DNA of 64,000 nt from an uncultured Pedobacter sp. (GTDB lineage Bacteria; Bacteroidota; Bacteroidia; Sphingobacteriales; Sphingobacteriaceae): contig NZ_CAMLIG010000009.1 in NCBI RefSeq assembly GCF_946480185.1, positions 80,366-144,365 of the forward strand. Reading direction: 5' to 3'. Each line of letters begins with the position of its first letter. The stretch's first letter is position 1. Below, piece by piece: positions 47,890 through 57,384 of the stretch. Under the pieces are notes generated by a model. That model did no database searches, had not been told where the DNA came from, and saw nothing but the letters and a program-made list of their open reading frames with translations. Position numbers and translations under genes: made by a program.

Positions 47890-50829
47890 CTATTTATTTT
47901 TCTTACTGAAAGTTGTTTCCGTAATAACCAATCTACGGTCTCCTTCATACATCACCTTCACGTTTTCGTTGTTGACCTCGTTATCAATAGATTTATGTTC
48001 TCCGGGCTGTATAACAGCATTTGTTTCCGCTAAATCGTTCACTTTTATTTTTATGGTGAGCGCCTCTGTAGATGGATTCCAAACTACAGAATTCATATTA
48101 TTTTGTCCTTTCGGGATACGGCACCAGAATTGGGCAGTTCCAAACTTAGAGGATTTACTAAACGTTGGACTTCTGCCATAACTTGGATCAAAAGGTCCCC
48201 AAGGCCTTCTGCCGTTCACCACATATTGTAACCCCGGTCTGGTATTAAATCTGCTGGGATGTCCACCCGCTAACTGATAACCTTCTTTTGTCACCTTAAT
48301 TCCTTCAGCCAAAAAAGCATCCGTTAAACGTGGAGTTCCATTTGCGATAAAGCCATTATAAGAATCTACAATCAGCCCTTTTTCAGAAACATAATCTCCC
48401 CAAATAATCGGATTGACAACCAATTGTTGAAGGTGATGCCCTTCGTTTGAAACGCTATAATTGAGCATATTTATTAAAAGCTTGTCCGCAATGGGATCCA
48501 ATCCGGTTCTCTGTGATAAATCAAACCCGCAGATTAAGATACTTCCCGAACCTATAAATTGTTCTGCTAGAGCAATAGACTGCAATCCGTAATTTAAATC
48601 TGCAAGAATAGCTGTTGAAGACATTCCTTCATTGTCTTCCAGTTTAAAAGCATCCGTAACCGGATATATGGCCGGCATTCCAGCCTTATCCTCGTTCCAG
48701 TGTGTATAATCGGACCAAACAATCAAATTATCTCTGCTTATTCCAGAAAAAACCGGATGATCTCGTCTTTCAGGATTAACATTGAATCCATTGCGAGCAG
48801 CGGTAGTTGATACCGGATAAACGCCATTGTCAATATCCACAGTGGTGTTGGTAAGTTTAAAATTTAAGAGTTTATTTAAGTAAACTCTTGAGCTGCTATC
48901 TTGCTTAAGCGCAAGCACACGGCCTCCGTTATTTATGAAATCTTTAACAGCGGAAGCAAAAGACGCCATTTTTGCATCGGCACTATTTTCTCCGATTACT
49001 AAAAGCGTTCCGCTTGACAAATCTTTGCTATTGGTAAATTCCTGAAATGGGATATTGAGCTTTTTGAAAGATGCTTTAGTATCTCCTTTTACATCGTACA
49101 ACGTAAGTTTCGATGAAGTGGCATTTGCGAATTGCCCTTTAAATCCTTCATCAGCAATAAAGAGTTTAAAGAAATTTTCAGATACTTTCTTTCCGTTTGC
49201 ATAAACTTCACCATTTAAAGTGTAATCGCCTGAAACGAGATGAGCTGGCAATTTTATGTCGATTGCTTTTTTAGAAGTGCCATAATAAGGTACGTCATTA
49301 AATGAAATGCTATCTTTTAAAACAGCTATTCTTGCTTTATCGTAAATCTGATAAACTAGTTTCACACCTTTTAAATCTTCAAAATCATTATCATCATTGA
49401 TGATATGAGCTGTAGGGCTAAAAGTTGATCCGGCATATAGCTTGGAAGTCCAGCATTCCCAGCTTAAAAGTACCGGCTGATAAGAAATCTTCACTTGGTC
49501 AGTAACCGGTTTTGGATTCATATCCGCGAATTTGTCTATGGTATCCCAATTGTAAAACAAAATTGTAAAAGGGAAAACGCCGCTTAAAGCCTGATTTTTA
49601 TCTCTTAACTGCCTAAAAGTTTCTGTTGCTTGTCTAAAAGTGAAACTCTGGTGTTTATCTGCCAATTGAGGTTGCATCTCTTCTCTTTCATGACCTGTCC
49701 AAGTTAGTTGCGAGCTAGGATTTTTATGCCCTGGAGTTTGGTTGTAGCTTCCGTCTGGCCCGGTATAATTTCCTACACATTCGGTAAACGTAATAGGTTG
49801 CCCGCTTTTTGGAAAAGGGATAATATTTGCATTATCTCTGATATTTAAAAAGGTATAAGGCGAACTATAATACCAGCCCCAATAGCGGTGTAAATCGCAA
49901 ATGTCACCTGTTTTACCGTAGCCATAACCCGCATTTGCGATGTAAACACGTGTTTCGTCCCAAACTTTTAGTTTATCATAGGAATAACTTAAAAATTTCT
50001 CCCATGCATCGGCTCTAGATCCTCTGAAAGGAGTTTCATTGGTCATCGCGTAAATCATTAAACTGGGATGATGTGCAATTAAACCTAACTTATCATTCTC
50101 ATACCAGTTTAATGCGTCATCATAATTATCTGGGAAACCGCCATCAGTCTCATCGCCAACAGCCTGTTCTTTTTTAACTTTTGCGCCACTAGCTACTTTT
50201 CCGTTATAGTTCCCTCCAAAAACCATCATTCCCAATTCATCACACACGTCATACCATTCTTCAGCATCCGGAATTCTGATGATGTTGACATTAATGCTTT
50301 TCATATACTTCACGTAATCTAAAGCAAAAGACCGGCTATACTCCAACTCCTTTGGAATTCCTCTTTCTGGTGGATTAATCGCTATTCCTCTTAAAAATAT
50401 TGGCTTTCCGTTCAGGTATAAATTCTCGCCCCTTTTTTCGAAACTTCTAAAACCTGCTCTTTCGCTTAGTTTAGAAATAACTTTAGAACCTTTATACTGC
50501 TCTAAAGTAACTGAATACAAGTATGGATTGTTAGGAGTCCAAAGAACAGGCTTTAGATTGCCAGCTTTAAAAGCAATTTTATCTACACCTTCATTAATTG
50601 CTTTTACCGGTTGTACATTTCCTTGGTAAAGCAATTTACCGTCTTCCAAAGATTTTATAATTAGTTTAAAGCTATTGGACTTCCCGGATTGAAAATTGGC
50701 ATCGGTAACTACACGGATATAATCAATCCCTGTAAAAAGTGTAATAGACTTTGAAGTATTTTCCTGGGCGAAAAGCTGGCCCAAAATAAAATAAAACGAG
50801 AGAAAAAAAAGTGTTTTTTTTAAAGACAT
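47890..50829 (-). CDS. GH2-like glycoside hydrolase lacking the N-terminal jelly-roll domain
   Basis: A 979-residue secreted protein (signal TLFFLSFYFILGQLFAQ). The usual GH2 sugar-binding jelly roll is absent; the mature protein starts almost at once with an Ig-like GH2 domain (LWTPNNPYLYSVTL). A TIM barrel follows with acid/base Glu in MIYAMTNETPF and nucleophile Glu in ITFTECVGNYTG. The C-terminal ~500 residues contain a glutamine amidotransferase-like segment (GGRVLALKQDSS; ILICGFDLSQRTG) and a final beta domain. It is the first enzyme gene after susD. Substrate is unclear; galactose or glucuronic acid is likely in this setting. Confidence 0.85.
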   Translation of the reverse strand: MSLKKTLFFLSFYFILGQLFAQENTSKSITLFTGIDYIRVVTDANFQSGKSNSFKLIIKSLEDGKLLYQGNVQPVKAINEGVDKIAFKAGNLKPVLWTPNNPYLYSVTLEQYKGSKVISKLSERAGFRSFEKRGENLYLNGKPIFLRGIAINPPERGIPKELEYSRSFALDYVKYMKSINVNIIRIPDAEEWYDVCDELGMMVFGGNYNGKVASGAKVKKEQAVGDETDGGFPDNYDDALNWYENDKLGLIAHHPSLMIYAMTNETPFRGSRADAWEKFLSYSYDKLKVWDETRVYIANAGYGYGKTGDICDLHRYWGWYYSSPYTFLNIRDNANIIPFPKSGQPITFTECVGNYTGPDGSYNQTPGHKNPSSQLTWTGHEREEMQPQLADKHQSFTFRQATETFRQLRDKNQALSGVFPFTILFYNWDTIDKFADMNPKPVTDQVKISYQPVLLSWECWTSKLYAGSTFSPTAHIINDDNDFEDLKGVKLVYQIYDKARIAVLKDSISFNDVPYYGTSKKAIDIKLPAHLVSGDYTLNGEVYANGKKVSENFFKLFIADEGFKGQFANATSSKLTLYDVKGDTKASFKKLNIPFQEFTNSKDLSSGTLLVIGENSADAKMASFASAVKDFINNGGRVLALKQDSSSRVYLNKLLNFKLTNTTVDIDNGVYPVSTTAARNGFNVNPERRDHPVFSGISRDNLIVWSDYTHWNEDKAGMPAIYPVTDAFKLEDNEGMSSTAILADLNYGLQSIALAEQFIGSGSILICGFDLSQRTGLDPIADKLLINMLNYSVSNEGHHLQQLVVNPIIWGDYVSEKGLIVDSYNGFIANGTPRLTDAFLAEGIKVTKEGYQLAGGHPSRFNTRPGLQYVVNGRRPWGPFDPSYGRSPTFSKSSKFGTAQFWCRIPKGQNNMNSVVWNPSTEALTIKIKVNDLAETNAVIQPGEHKSIDNEVNNENVKVMYEGDRRLVITETTFSKKNK

Positions 50830-50896
50830 TTACAGTGATATTATTTTATTAAATAAAGAGAAAATCAAATGATAGCTAAAAACCCATTCCTTATTT

Positions 50897-50944
50897 AAAA
50901 AACCCCAAAATCGACAAATAAATTATCGGCTTTGAGGTTTTTAT
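50897..50944 (-). terminator. Possible terminator between susD and the GH2 gene
   Basis: On the minus strand an imperfect inverted repeat, AAAACCTCAAA paired with TTTTGGGGTTTT, is followed by a T-run. It lies about 20 bp after the susD stop. It may reduce, not stop, read-through from susCD into the enzymes, a common pattern after susD. Confidence 0.6.
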
Positions 50945-50965
50945 TGTCATAGTTTGAAAAACAAT

Positions 50966-52636
50966 TTATTGATAACCCAAATTATTTTCCATTTTTTTAC
51001 CCAAATTCGCGTCAATTACACTTTGTGGTATTGGCAACAAAGTATCTCTCAGTGCAATTAGGGGTCCGCTATATTTATTATATAATTTGGTTCTGTCAAA
51101 CCATTTATGCGCCCGGCGTAAAGCATATCTACGCGGTTCTTCGCTAATCAGCTCTCTTGAGCGTTCATCTAAAATAAAATCGATGTTAACTTGCGCCCCT
51201 ATAACTGCCGATGCGTGTGACCTTGCCCTTAAAGTAGTTAGCGTTATGGCCGCTCCGTCAAAATCTTTTAAACCGAGTTGGGCCTCGGCAAGCAACAAAT
51301 AGGTTTCGCCCAAGCGCAAGTAAATTTGATCGTTAACACTGGAGGTATTTTGTATGCCGGCCGGGTCTGCAGGCGCACTGTCCCATTTTCTTATACTGGG
51401 CCAGTTCTGTTTATATTTAGACGTGGGATCGGGCTCATCACAGGCTATACTCAAAATCACATAATCATTAAGTGTGCCTCCGGTATAACCTGGCGACTCG
51501 CAAGTTGCTACAAGCTTTGACCCTGTTGGCAAAGATTTGGGGTTGTTCATTTTGTAAGAAAACCGCCAAGCAAACTCGCCGCCCCTATCATCGCCGGCCG
51601 CATATAACGAAAACGCAAATTTAGTGGCTGCAAATCTGCCGATACCCCTTCCGCCATTTTCTATAGAATAGGTAATCGGTTTTTTACCGCCAACTGTTAT
51701 ATCGTTGTAACGGTTTACCCACCACCTTCTCATTAAATTAGTTTCGGAACCTGAGGATAAATATTCATTAGGCATTACCCAAAGCACTTCGGTATTTCCT
51801 TCCTCACGATTAGAGTTCCCGTCTAAAAACATATCTGTAAAAGCGGTTCCGGGGTTGTTTTTATTTACTCCGTACCTTGCAGTTACCAATCTATATTTTG
51901 GATTGCCTATAACAGCCATCGCCATATCCTTCGCTTTTTGGTATTCATGGGTTTCTAAATAAAGCTCTGACAAATAATGCTGTGCAACTACTTTACTGGC
52001 CCTGCCAGGTGCGGCCGGTACATCATCCAAGTTTTCTGCCGCAAAAAGCCAATCGGCTTCCATTGCTTTTCTTACTTCGGCAACCGGCGTACGCTCAAAA
52101 TCGGTTTTTACACCCGATGATTCTGTGAGTGTTAAGGGGACTGCCCCAAATAAGTTCACCAAATGGCGGTATGCCCACGCTCTTATCAGTTTAGCCTCTC
52201 CAACAATTTGGTTTTTTTCCTTATCTGTCCAGTTTAACTTAACAGTTTCTGATCTTCCTATTAAGGTATTTGCAGAATTAATTACTTTATAAAGATACGT
52301 GAAGAAATTACCTACATGGCCGTTAGTAGGGTTTAACTTAACACCAAAATCGTTAAAAGTATTATCACCTTCTGTACCTGGGTATAAACTGTAGGCGTTA
52401 TCAACCCCAATTAAGGCCGCGGTTAAGGGCAAACTGTTGCTAGGTCCCTCAATTCCTCTTCGTTCTTGGCGCCACAGCGCATATAAGCCGTTTAAACCAG
52501 CGTTAAAACCATCTTTACTTACGTAAAGATTATCGGCGGCAATTATACCCTTCGGTTGCTCGTCAAGAAATGTTTTTTTGCAACCTAACTGCAAAACAAG
52601 TATGGTTGCTAAAAATGATATTTTTAATATTTTCAT
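50966..52636 (-). CDS. susD: SusD-like glycan-binding lipoprotein
   Basis: A 556-residue outer-membrane surface lipoprotein with signal ILVLQLGC and the typical mature start CKKTFLDEQPKG. TPR-bearing SusD segments include AYRHLVNLFGAVPLTLTES and the C-terminal LRLGETYLLLAEAQLGLKD. SusD proteins form the lid on the SusC channel and bind the glycan. It starts 10 bp after susC stops. The length is normal. Confidence 0.95.
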   Translation of the reverse strand: MKILKISFLATILVLQLGCKKTFLDEQPKGIIAADNLYVSKDGFNAGLNGLYALWRQERRGIEGPSNSLPLTAALIGVDNAYSLYPGTEGDNTFNDFGVKLNPTNGHVGNFFTYLYKVINSANTLIGRSETVKLNWTDKEKNQIVGEAKLIRAWAYRHLVNLFGAVPLTLTESSGVKTDFERTPVAEVRKAMEADWLFAAENLDDVPAAPGRASKVVAQHYLSELYLETHEYQKAKDMAMAVIGNPKYRLVTARYGVNKNNPGTAFTDMFLDGNSNREEGNTEVLWVMPNEYLSSGSETNLMRRWWVNRYNDITVGGKKPITYSIENGGRGIGRFAATKFAFSLYAAGDDRGGEFAWRFSYKMNNPKSLPTGSKLVATCESPGYTGGTLNDYVILSIACDEPDPTSKYKQNWPSIRKWDSAPADPAGIQNTSSVNDQIYLRLGETYLLLAEAQLGLKDFDGAAITLTTLRARSHASAVIGAQVNIDFILDERSRELISEEPRRYALRRAHKWFDRTKLYNKYSGPLIALRDTLLPIPQSVIDANLGKKMENNLGYQ

Positions 52637-52646
52637 GATGATTAAA

Positions 52647-55601
52647 TTATAAAGTAAGCGTTAAACCAAAAATAATCTCTCTTTGTAATGGAAGCGCATA
52701 CTGGTTGGTAAACTCTGGATCCAAACCGGTGTATTTGGTAAACGTAGCCAAGTTTCTTCCGCTAACGTAAACTTTTAGCCCTGATATTTTAGCCCTCTCA
52801 AGTAGGCTAACTGGCAAATTATAGGCTAAAGAAACGTCTTTTAAGCGGGCGAAATCTGCTTTTTCGTAAAGCCTAACACCAAAATTAAGATTTGCTTTGG
52901 CATCGTTTGCAAAGTGGTCTCCGGTTGGGTTGGTTGGGGACCACCAGTTTTTCTGCGTGGTATTTCTACGCGTATCGCCGAATACGGCATCGCTCCAGAA
53001 AGGATCCTGTTTGGTATTGCCTGTTGCACCTTGCAAAAACACCAATAAACTAAAATCTTTATAATTAAAAGTATTGGTAAAACCAAAGGTAAATTTAGGA
53101 TCTTGCTGCCCCAGTATAATTTTGTCGTCACTTGCGCTCAGCACTCCGTTACCGTCTGCATCCAGAACTTTAACATAACCCGGCTGGGCGGTTAACTGCA
53201 GGTTTTCTGCCGTAATTTCATCAGCACTGCGGTAAAAGCCATTGTATTTTAGGCCGTAAAAAACTTTAATAGGTTGCCCAATAAACCAATCGTTTCCTAA
53301 ATCATCTTTTCCATCTCCGTACAGGTCAACAATTTTATTTTTATTGTGTGATGCCGTGATATTAGTACTCCACTTAAAGTTTTGGTTGCTGATATTGACA
53401 GATGTTAAACCAAGCTCGATACCGTTATTGGCTGTTTTACCAATATTTTGAACAATGCTTGGAATACCCTGTACAGGCGAAAGTGTACGTTTCAACAGTA
53501 AATCGCTTGTTTTAGAATTATAGTAATCCAAACTTCCTTGGATACGGTTGTTCAAAAGGCCAAAATCCAGACCGAAAGACAGTGATTTGGTTGTTTCCCA
53601 ACCTAAATCCCCGTTAGCAAGTTTGTTAGGAGCATAACCTTGTAAAACATTTGTTCCGTTTAGGTATTGTAAAGTTTCTAAAGTTGCCAAAGAGCTATAA
53701 GCTCCCACTGCCTGGTTACCGTTTGCCCCGTAAGACCCTCTCAGTTTTAGGTTGTTTACAACTGTTAGGCTCTTCATAAAATCTTCGTTGGCGATATTCC
53801 AGGCCAAAGCAACAGAAGGAAAAGTTCCGTATTTGGTAGCTGTACCAAAGGCAGAATAACCGTCTCGCCTTGCAGTAACTGTTAACAGGTATCTACTATC
53901 ATAACCATAATTTAACCTTACCATTTGCGAAACTAAATTAGTTTTATTGTTTTCAATGGATGGTTCCAATAACAAAGCCGATTCCATCTGATAATTTGTT
54001 AAGACATCATTAGGGAAACCTGTGCCCTTTAATTGGTCTCTGTCAAAATCCGAACTTTGGCTACTGTATAACGCGGTAACGCCAACGGTGTGTTTTTTAA
54101 AAGTTCGGTTATAGTTCAAAATATTTTCTACTGTGAAATTACGGCTTATGGAATTATAGTTTTCTGCATATCCGTTTTTCTCGTAACCCATTGCTACATC
54201 TCTACCGTAATAGGTTTTGCGCTGCGAGTTACCATATTCCACACCAGTATTTAACTTGTACGATAAACCTTTAACAAAAGGAATATCAATATTGATGCTG
54301 TTGGCCGTAAAAATCTTATAATAGTTATCGGTATTATCCACCAATAAATTTCCCAAAGGGTTTCCAGCTTTGTTCACATCTGTGTAAGCATAAACGGCAA
54401 TGGAACCGTCTGGGTTGAAAGGTTCTGTTAAAGGATTAAAAAATCCTGCGCCACCGCCTGTGTCGTTATCATCATTAAACTGTGCAGGCAAACCATCTTT
54501 GTTTTGTAAAGAAAACTGCGAATTTGAAGCGATACTTAGCCAAGGCGTAACGTTAACGCTTAGATTTGGTTTTAAAGAATACCTTTTAAACTCATCGTTT
54601 TTTGAAACGCCTTTTGAATCCAGGTAGGTTGCCCCCAAATAGTAATTTGTTTTATCGCTACCACCGTTTACCGATAAAGAGTGCTGCGTTTTAGCACCTG
54701 TTTGTGTAGCCAATTTATACCAATCAACACTGGCACCGGCATCATAAACCCTTTGTTCTTGATCTGATATGGTGTTAACAGCGTTCAGTCTGGTGGTTTT
54801 AAAGTTGTAAAACTCCTCGCCGTTCATTAAATCCGGCTTACGAACCAACGTCTGTGTGCCGTAAAAACCGTCGTAAGTAATTTTAGTTTGCCCGGCTTTA
54901 CCTTTTTTACTGCTTACCAAAATAACACCGTTTGAGCCTCTTGAGCCGTAAATTGCAGCGGCAGACGCATCTTTCAATACTTCAATGGAAGCAATATCAT
55001 TAGGGTTGATTTCTGATATGCCACCTTCATAAGGCACTCCATCATAAATAATAAGCGGTCCGTTATTCGCCGTGATTGAGTTTCTGCCACGTACCAAAAT
55101 CTCCACATTTTGTCCTTCTGCACCTCCTCCGTTGGTATTGATCTGAAGGCCGGGTACCGAACCTTGCAAAGCCTGTGCTATGTTTGTGTTTGGTAGTTGC
55201 TCCAACCTTTCTTTAGGAATGGACGCTACCGCACCTGTTATGTCGCTCCGTTTCTGCGTTCCGTAACCCACCACAACAACTTCGCTCAAGCTGTTTACGT
55301 CTTCTTCTAATACCACATTTAACGTTGCGCCTGTTGGCCTAATTTCTTTGGATTTAAATCCCAGGTAAGAAAACACCAAGTTGTTATTCCCGGTAACCGT
55401 AATGGAATACTGCCCGTTTAAATTTGTTAAAGTGCTGTTTTTAGATCCTTTTTCTGACACCCCTACGCCAATTAATGGCTGGCCATCTTCAGCTGATGTT
55501 ATTGTACCCGTAATCCGCTGTTGAGCAAATGAAAGTCCACAACCGAAAATCAGGAAAAACAACATAACAGCCAAACTGCATTTTTTGTAATTCAGATTCA
55601 T
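52647..55601 (-). CDS. susC: SusC/RagA family TonB-dependent outer-membrane transporter
   Basis: A 984-residue TonB-dependent transporter. It has a signal peptide, a carboxypeptidase-regulatory-like domain (GTITSAEDGQPLIGVGV), and a TonB box region followed by SEVVVVGYGTQKRSDITGA. The plug domain (VEILVRGRNSITANNGP, IEVLKDASAAAIYGSRG) and a beta-barrel ending FGLTLTL complete it. No FecR-type signalling extension is seen. With susD it imports oligosaccharides. It leads the main minus-strand transcript, with a matching promoter box at 55645-55678. Length is slightly below the common ~1000-1100. Confidence 0.96.
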   Translation of the reverse strand: MNLNYKKCSLAVMLFFLIFGCGLSFAQQRITGTITSAEDGQPLIGVGVSEKGSKNSTLTNLNGQYSITVTGNNNLVFSYLGFKSKEIRPTGATLNVVLEEDVNSLSEVVVVGYGTQKRSDITGAVASIPKERLEQLPNTNIAQALQGSVPGLQINTNGGGAEGQNVEILVRGRNSITANNGPLIIYDGVPYEGGISEINPNDIASIEVLKDASAAAIYGSRGSNGVILVSSKKGKAGQTKITYDGFYGTQTLVRKPDLMNGEEFYNFKTTRLNAVNTISDQEQRVYDAGASVDWYKLATQTGAKTQHSLSVNGGSDKTNYYLGATYLDSKGVSKNDEFKRYSLKPNLSVNVTPWLSIASNSQFSLQNKDGLPAQFNDDNDTGGGAGFFNPLTEPFNPDGSIAVYAYTDVNKAGNPLGNLLVDNTDNYYKIFTANSINIDIPFVKGLSYKLNTGVEYGNSQRKTYYGRDVAMGYEKNGYAENYNSISRNFTVENILNYNRTFKKHTVGVTALYSSQSSDFDRDQLKGTGFPNDVLTNYQMESALLLEPSIENNKTNLVSQMVRLNYGYDSRYLLTVTARRDGYSAFGTATKYGTFPSVALAWNIANEDFMKSLTVVNNLKLRGSYGANGNQAVGAYSSLATLETLQYLNGTNVLQGYAPNKLANGDLGWETTKSLSFGLDFGLLNNRIQGSLDYYNSKTSDLLLKRTLSPVQGIPSIVQNIGKTANNGIELGLTSVNISNQNFKWSTNITASHNKNKIVDLYGDGKDDLGNDWFIGQPIKVFYGLKYNGFYRSADEITAENLQLTAQPGYVKVLDADGNGVLSASDDKIILGQQDPKFTFGFTNTFNYKDFSLLVFLQGATGNTKQDPFWSDAVFGDTRRNTTQKNWWSPTNPTGDHFANDAKANLNFGVRLYEKADFARLKDVSLAYNLPVSLLERAKISGLKVYVSGRNLATFTKYTGLDPEFTNQYALPLQREIIFGLTLTL

Positions 55602-55644
55602 AAAATGATAATTAGGTTTGTAAATTGGTTTATAATTCTACTGA

Positions 55645-55678
55645 CAAAGTTAATTTCCCTTTTAAAGAATTAATCAAA
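55645..55678 (-). promoter_or_regulatory. Probable promoter of the susCD operon
   Basis: On the minus strand TAACTTTG (plus coordinates 55645-55652) matches the Bacteroidetes -7 box exactly. A TTTG (55675-55678) lies 22 bp further upstream, close to the -33 position. The predicted start would leave a leader of about 37 nt before the susC ATG. Confidence 0.55.
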
Positions 55679-55984
55679 TTTAAGGATGTAGTCAGGAAAA
55701 ACACCCGATAAAAAAGACAAAACAACCTGTTAAATATATCTTTAAGATAAATGTGAAGAACGAAACCTGGGTTCCCAAAATCATTTATTAATACTGTTAA
55801 CTTGGAATCAGCAAGAAGTATATCGATCATTATTTTAAACCCGCAATCTTTAGCAACTGATTTTTTAGTTATGGTACTTCGTATAAATCTTCGGAGACTC
55901 ATTTAAGTTTTAAAGAATTATTTTAACGAACACCATTGTATTATAAATTCAACTTGTAGAGTTAAAGAAACAGCCTTAAGCTTT

Positions 55985-56215
55985 TAAACTCAACAAATTC
56001 AGTCATGCCCTCCACAAGCTTTGCACTGACTTCAAAAGCACCATCTGTAAGCCAATTTAAGTTCTATATTACCTTGAAGGTACGGTCGGAAAAGTCCTCA
56101 CTTTTCGGATCCAAAACTGCAATAACCCATCTTGAATGTTTGGCGTGGCAGAAAGCAGAGTTTCGAACTTTATAATCAACATCGGTAATATGAGCTATGT
56201 TACGTAGGTTAAAGC
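55985..56215 (-). pseudogene. Decayed C-terminal fragment of the same glycoside hydrolase as in the 43-kb chimera
   Basis: Reading the minus strand gives FETLLSATPNIQDGLLQFW, then RKVRTFPTVPS, and in another frame DGAFEVSAKL. These match FETPLSAAQNIQDMLLQSW, NKVRVFPAIPS and EGAFEVKI in the chimera at 43027-43330. At least one frame break lies between the two parts. It is a relic with no start. The rest of the 667-bp gap between susC and the esterase shows the susC promoter but no gene I can support. Confidence 0.75.
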
Positions 56216-56268
56216 TAGCTAACAAAACACAAGAACAGTCTTATCTATCTTTGTGAAAAGAAAATCAT

Positions 56269-57078
56269 TTATTTCTTTTGGATCTCCAACATTTTCTCTG
56301 CAAAACGTTGCCCCAATATAATGGCGGAAGCCCTGTTAAAATGCGTATTGTCACCTTTATCAACCAGCCCTTCCGAACTCACTACGGCAGTATAAGGAAC
56401 CAATGCCGGTAATTTTAAAGTTTCTCTGTTTATATTGTCATATTGAGGGTTATACCTACCTAATTGACCTACTACAAACGGTAGGTTTTCGTTTTTAACT
56501 AAGGCTCTTACTCTTTTTATCAAGGTTTCCAGTTTTGGTAAATAAACCTTAGCGCTTCCTGCTTTGCTATCGCTTTCTCCCTGATGCCAGATCACACCTT
56601 TAACTGTCCCATATTTCATAGCTTCTAAAATTCTTTTTTCGGCATCGTCCCAAGGGTGTCTTTTCGTGTTTTTATCGTACCCGCCCGGTTTCCAGGAATT
56701 AATAGATGTCCCCCCAACAGCTACAGGCACTAAACCTATTATTCTAGATTTCGAGGCCTCCTGCATTGCCAGGCCAAAAGACAATCCGGGCCCAACAGCC
56801 ACCATTCCGGGTTTGTCAAAGTGAAGCGGATTTTTTGCGGCAACCCATTCTAAATTTTTGGTAAACATTAAAACCTTATTGTTCTGCACTATACTGTCCT
56901 CCGCAATAAGAGGTCCACGACCGGACATATTGGACTGTCCCATTAAAATATAAATGTCTAGGTCTTTATGAGCTAACGCTCTTTCCGCCATAGTGGTATT
57001 TTTTTTACTACTGCAGGAAAACAAGCATAGTATCAACGTAATAAAAGCCATTGGTAAGGCTATGAAAAATCGGGTCAT
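56269..57078 (-). CDS. SGNH-type carbohydrate esterase (SASA domain, CE6-like), lipoprotein
   Basis: A 269-residue protein with a lipoprotein signal (ILCLFSC, Cys22). The fold is the SASA/DUF303 type of acetyl esterase: block I ILMGQSNMSG with nucleophile Ser49, oxyanion segment GGTSINSWKP, block WHQGESDSK, and the C-terminal catalytic pair in DNTHFNRA. It should remove acetyl groups from sugars (CE6 acetylxylan-esterase family or relatives). It is divergent from the plus-strand GH2 gene across a 306-bp gap. Confidence 0.88.
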   Translation of the reverse strand: MTRFFIALPMAFITLILCLFSCSSKKNTTMAERALAHKDLDIYILMGQSNMSGRGPLIAEDSIVQNNKVLMFTKNLEWVAAKNPLHFDKPGMVAVGPGLSFGLAMQEASKSRIIGLVPVAVGGTSINSWKPGGYDKNTKRHPWDDAEKRILEAMKYGTVKGVIWHQGESDSKAGSAKVYLPKLETLIKRVRALVKNENLPFVVGQLGRYNPQYDNINRETLKLPALVPYTAVVSSEGLVDKGDNTHFNRASAIILGQRFAEKMLEIQKK

Positions 57079-57384
57079 ATTTTTATAAATTGATTATTGG
57101 TTAACAGAAAGCTATATTTCAAATATACCATGTTAAACCATTTTTATAAACCTGTCATATAGTGCATTTATACATGAGATTTAATACATATCGAATACAT
57201 TATGAGCTAAACCATTTATCTAAACGCCTTGAAACTGCTTTTTAAAAAATTTTAAATGTACTAGCTTAAACCTATCAGCAACATTTAACAAGTCTTTTTG
57301 CAACTTATGCACCGTAGATGAAAGCTTTTAATCTCCTACTTTAGCATCAATCATTATTATAGATTAAGCCTATTCAGTTACTGT
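57079..57384. promoter_or_regulatory. Divergent intergenic region between esterase and GH2 genes
   Basis: These 306 bp must hold the start sites for both the esterase (left) and the plus-strand GH2 run (right). The sequence is very AT-rich. TACTTTAG near 57340 is one base off the TAnnTTTG box, without a fitting TTG. I see no clear operator or repeat. Confidence 0.35.

Noticed and set aside
55630..55902. A 90-codon minus-strand open frame upstream of susC
   Set aside because: It runs across the probable susC promoter and has no family features.
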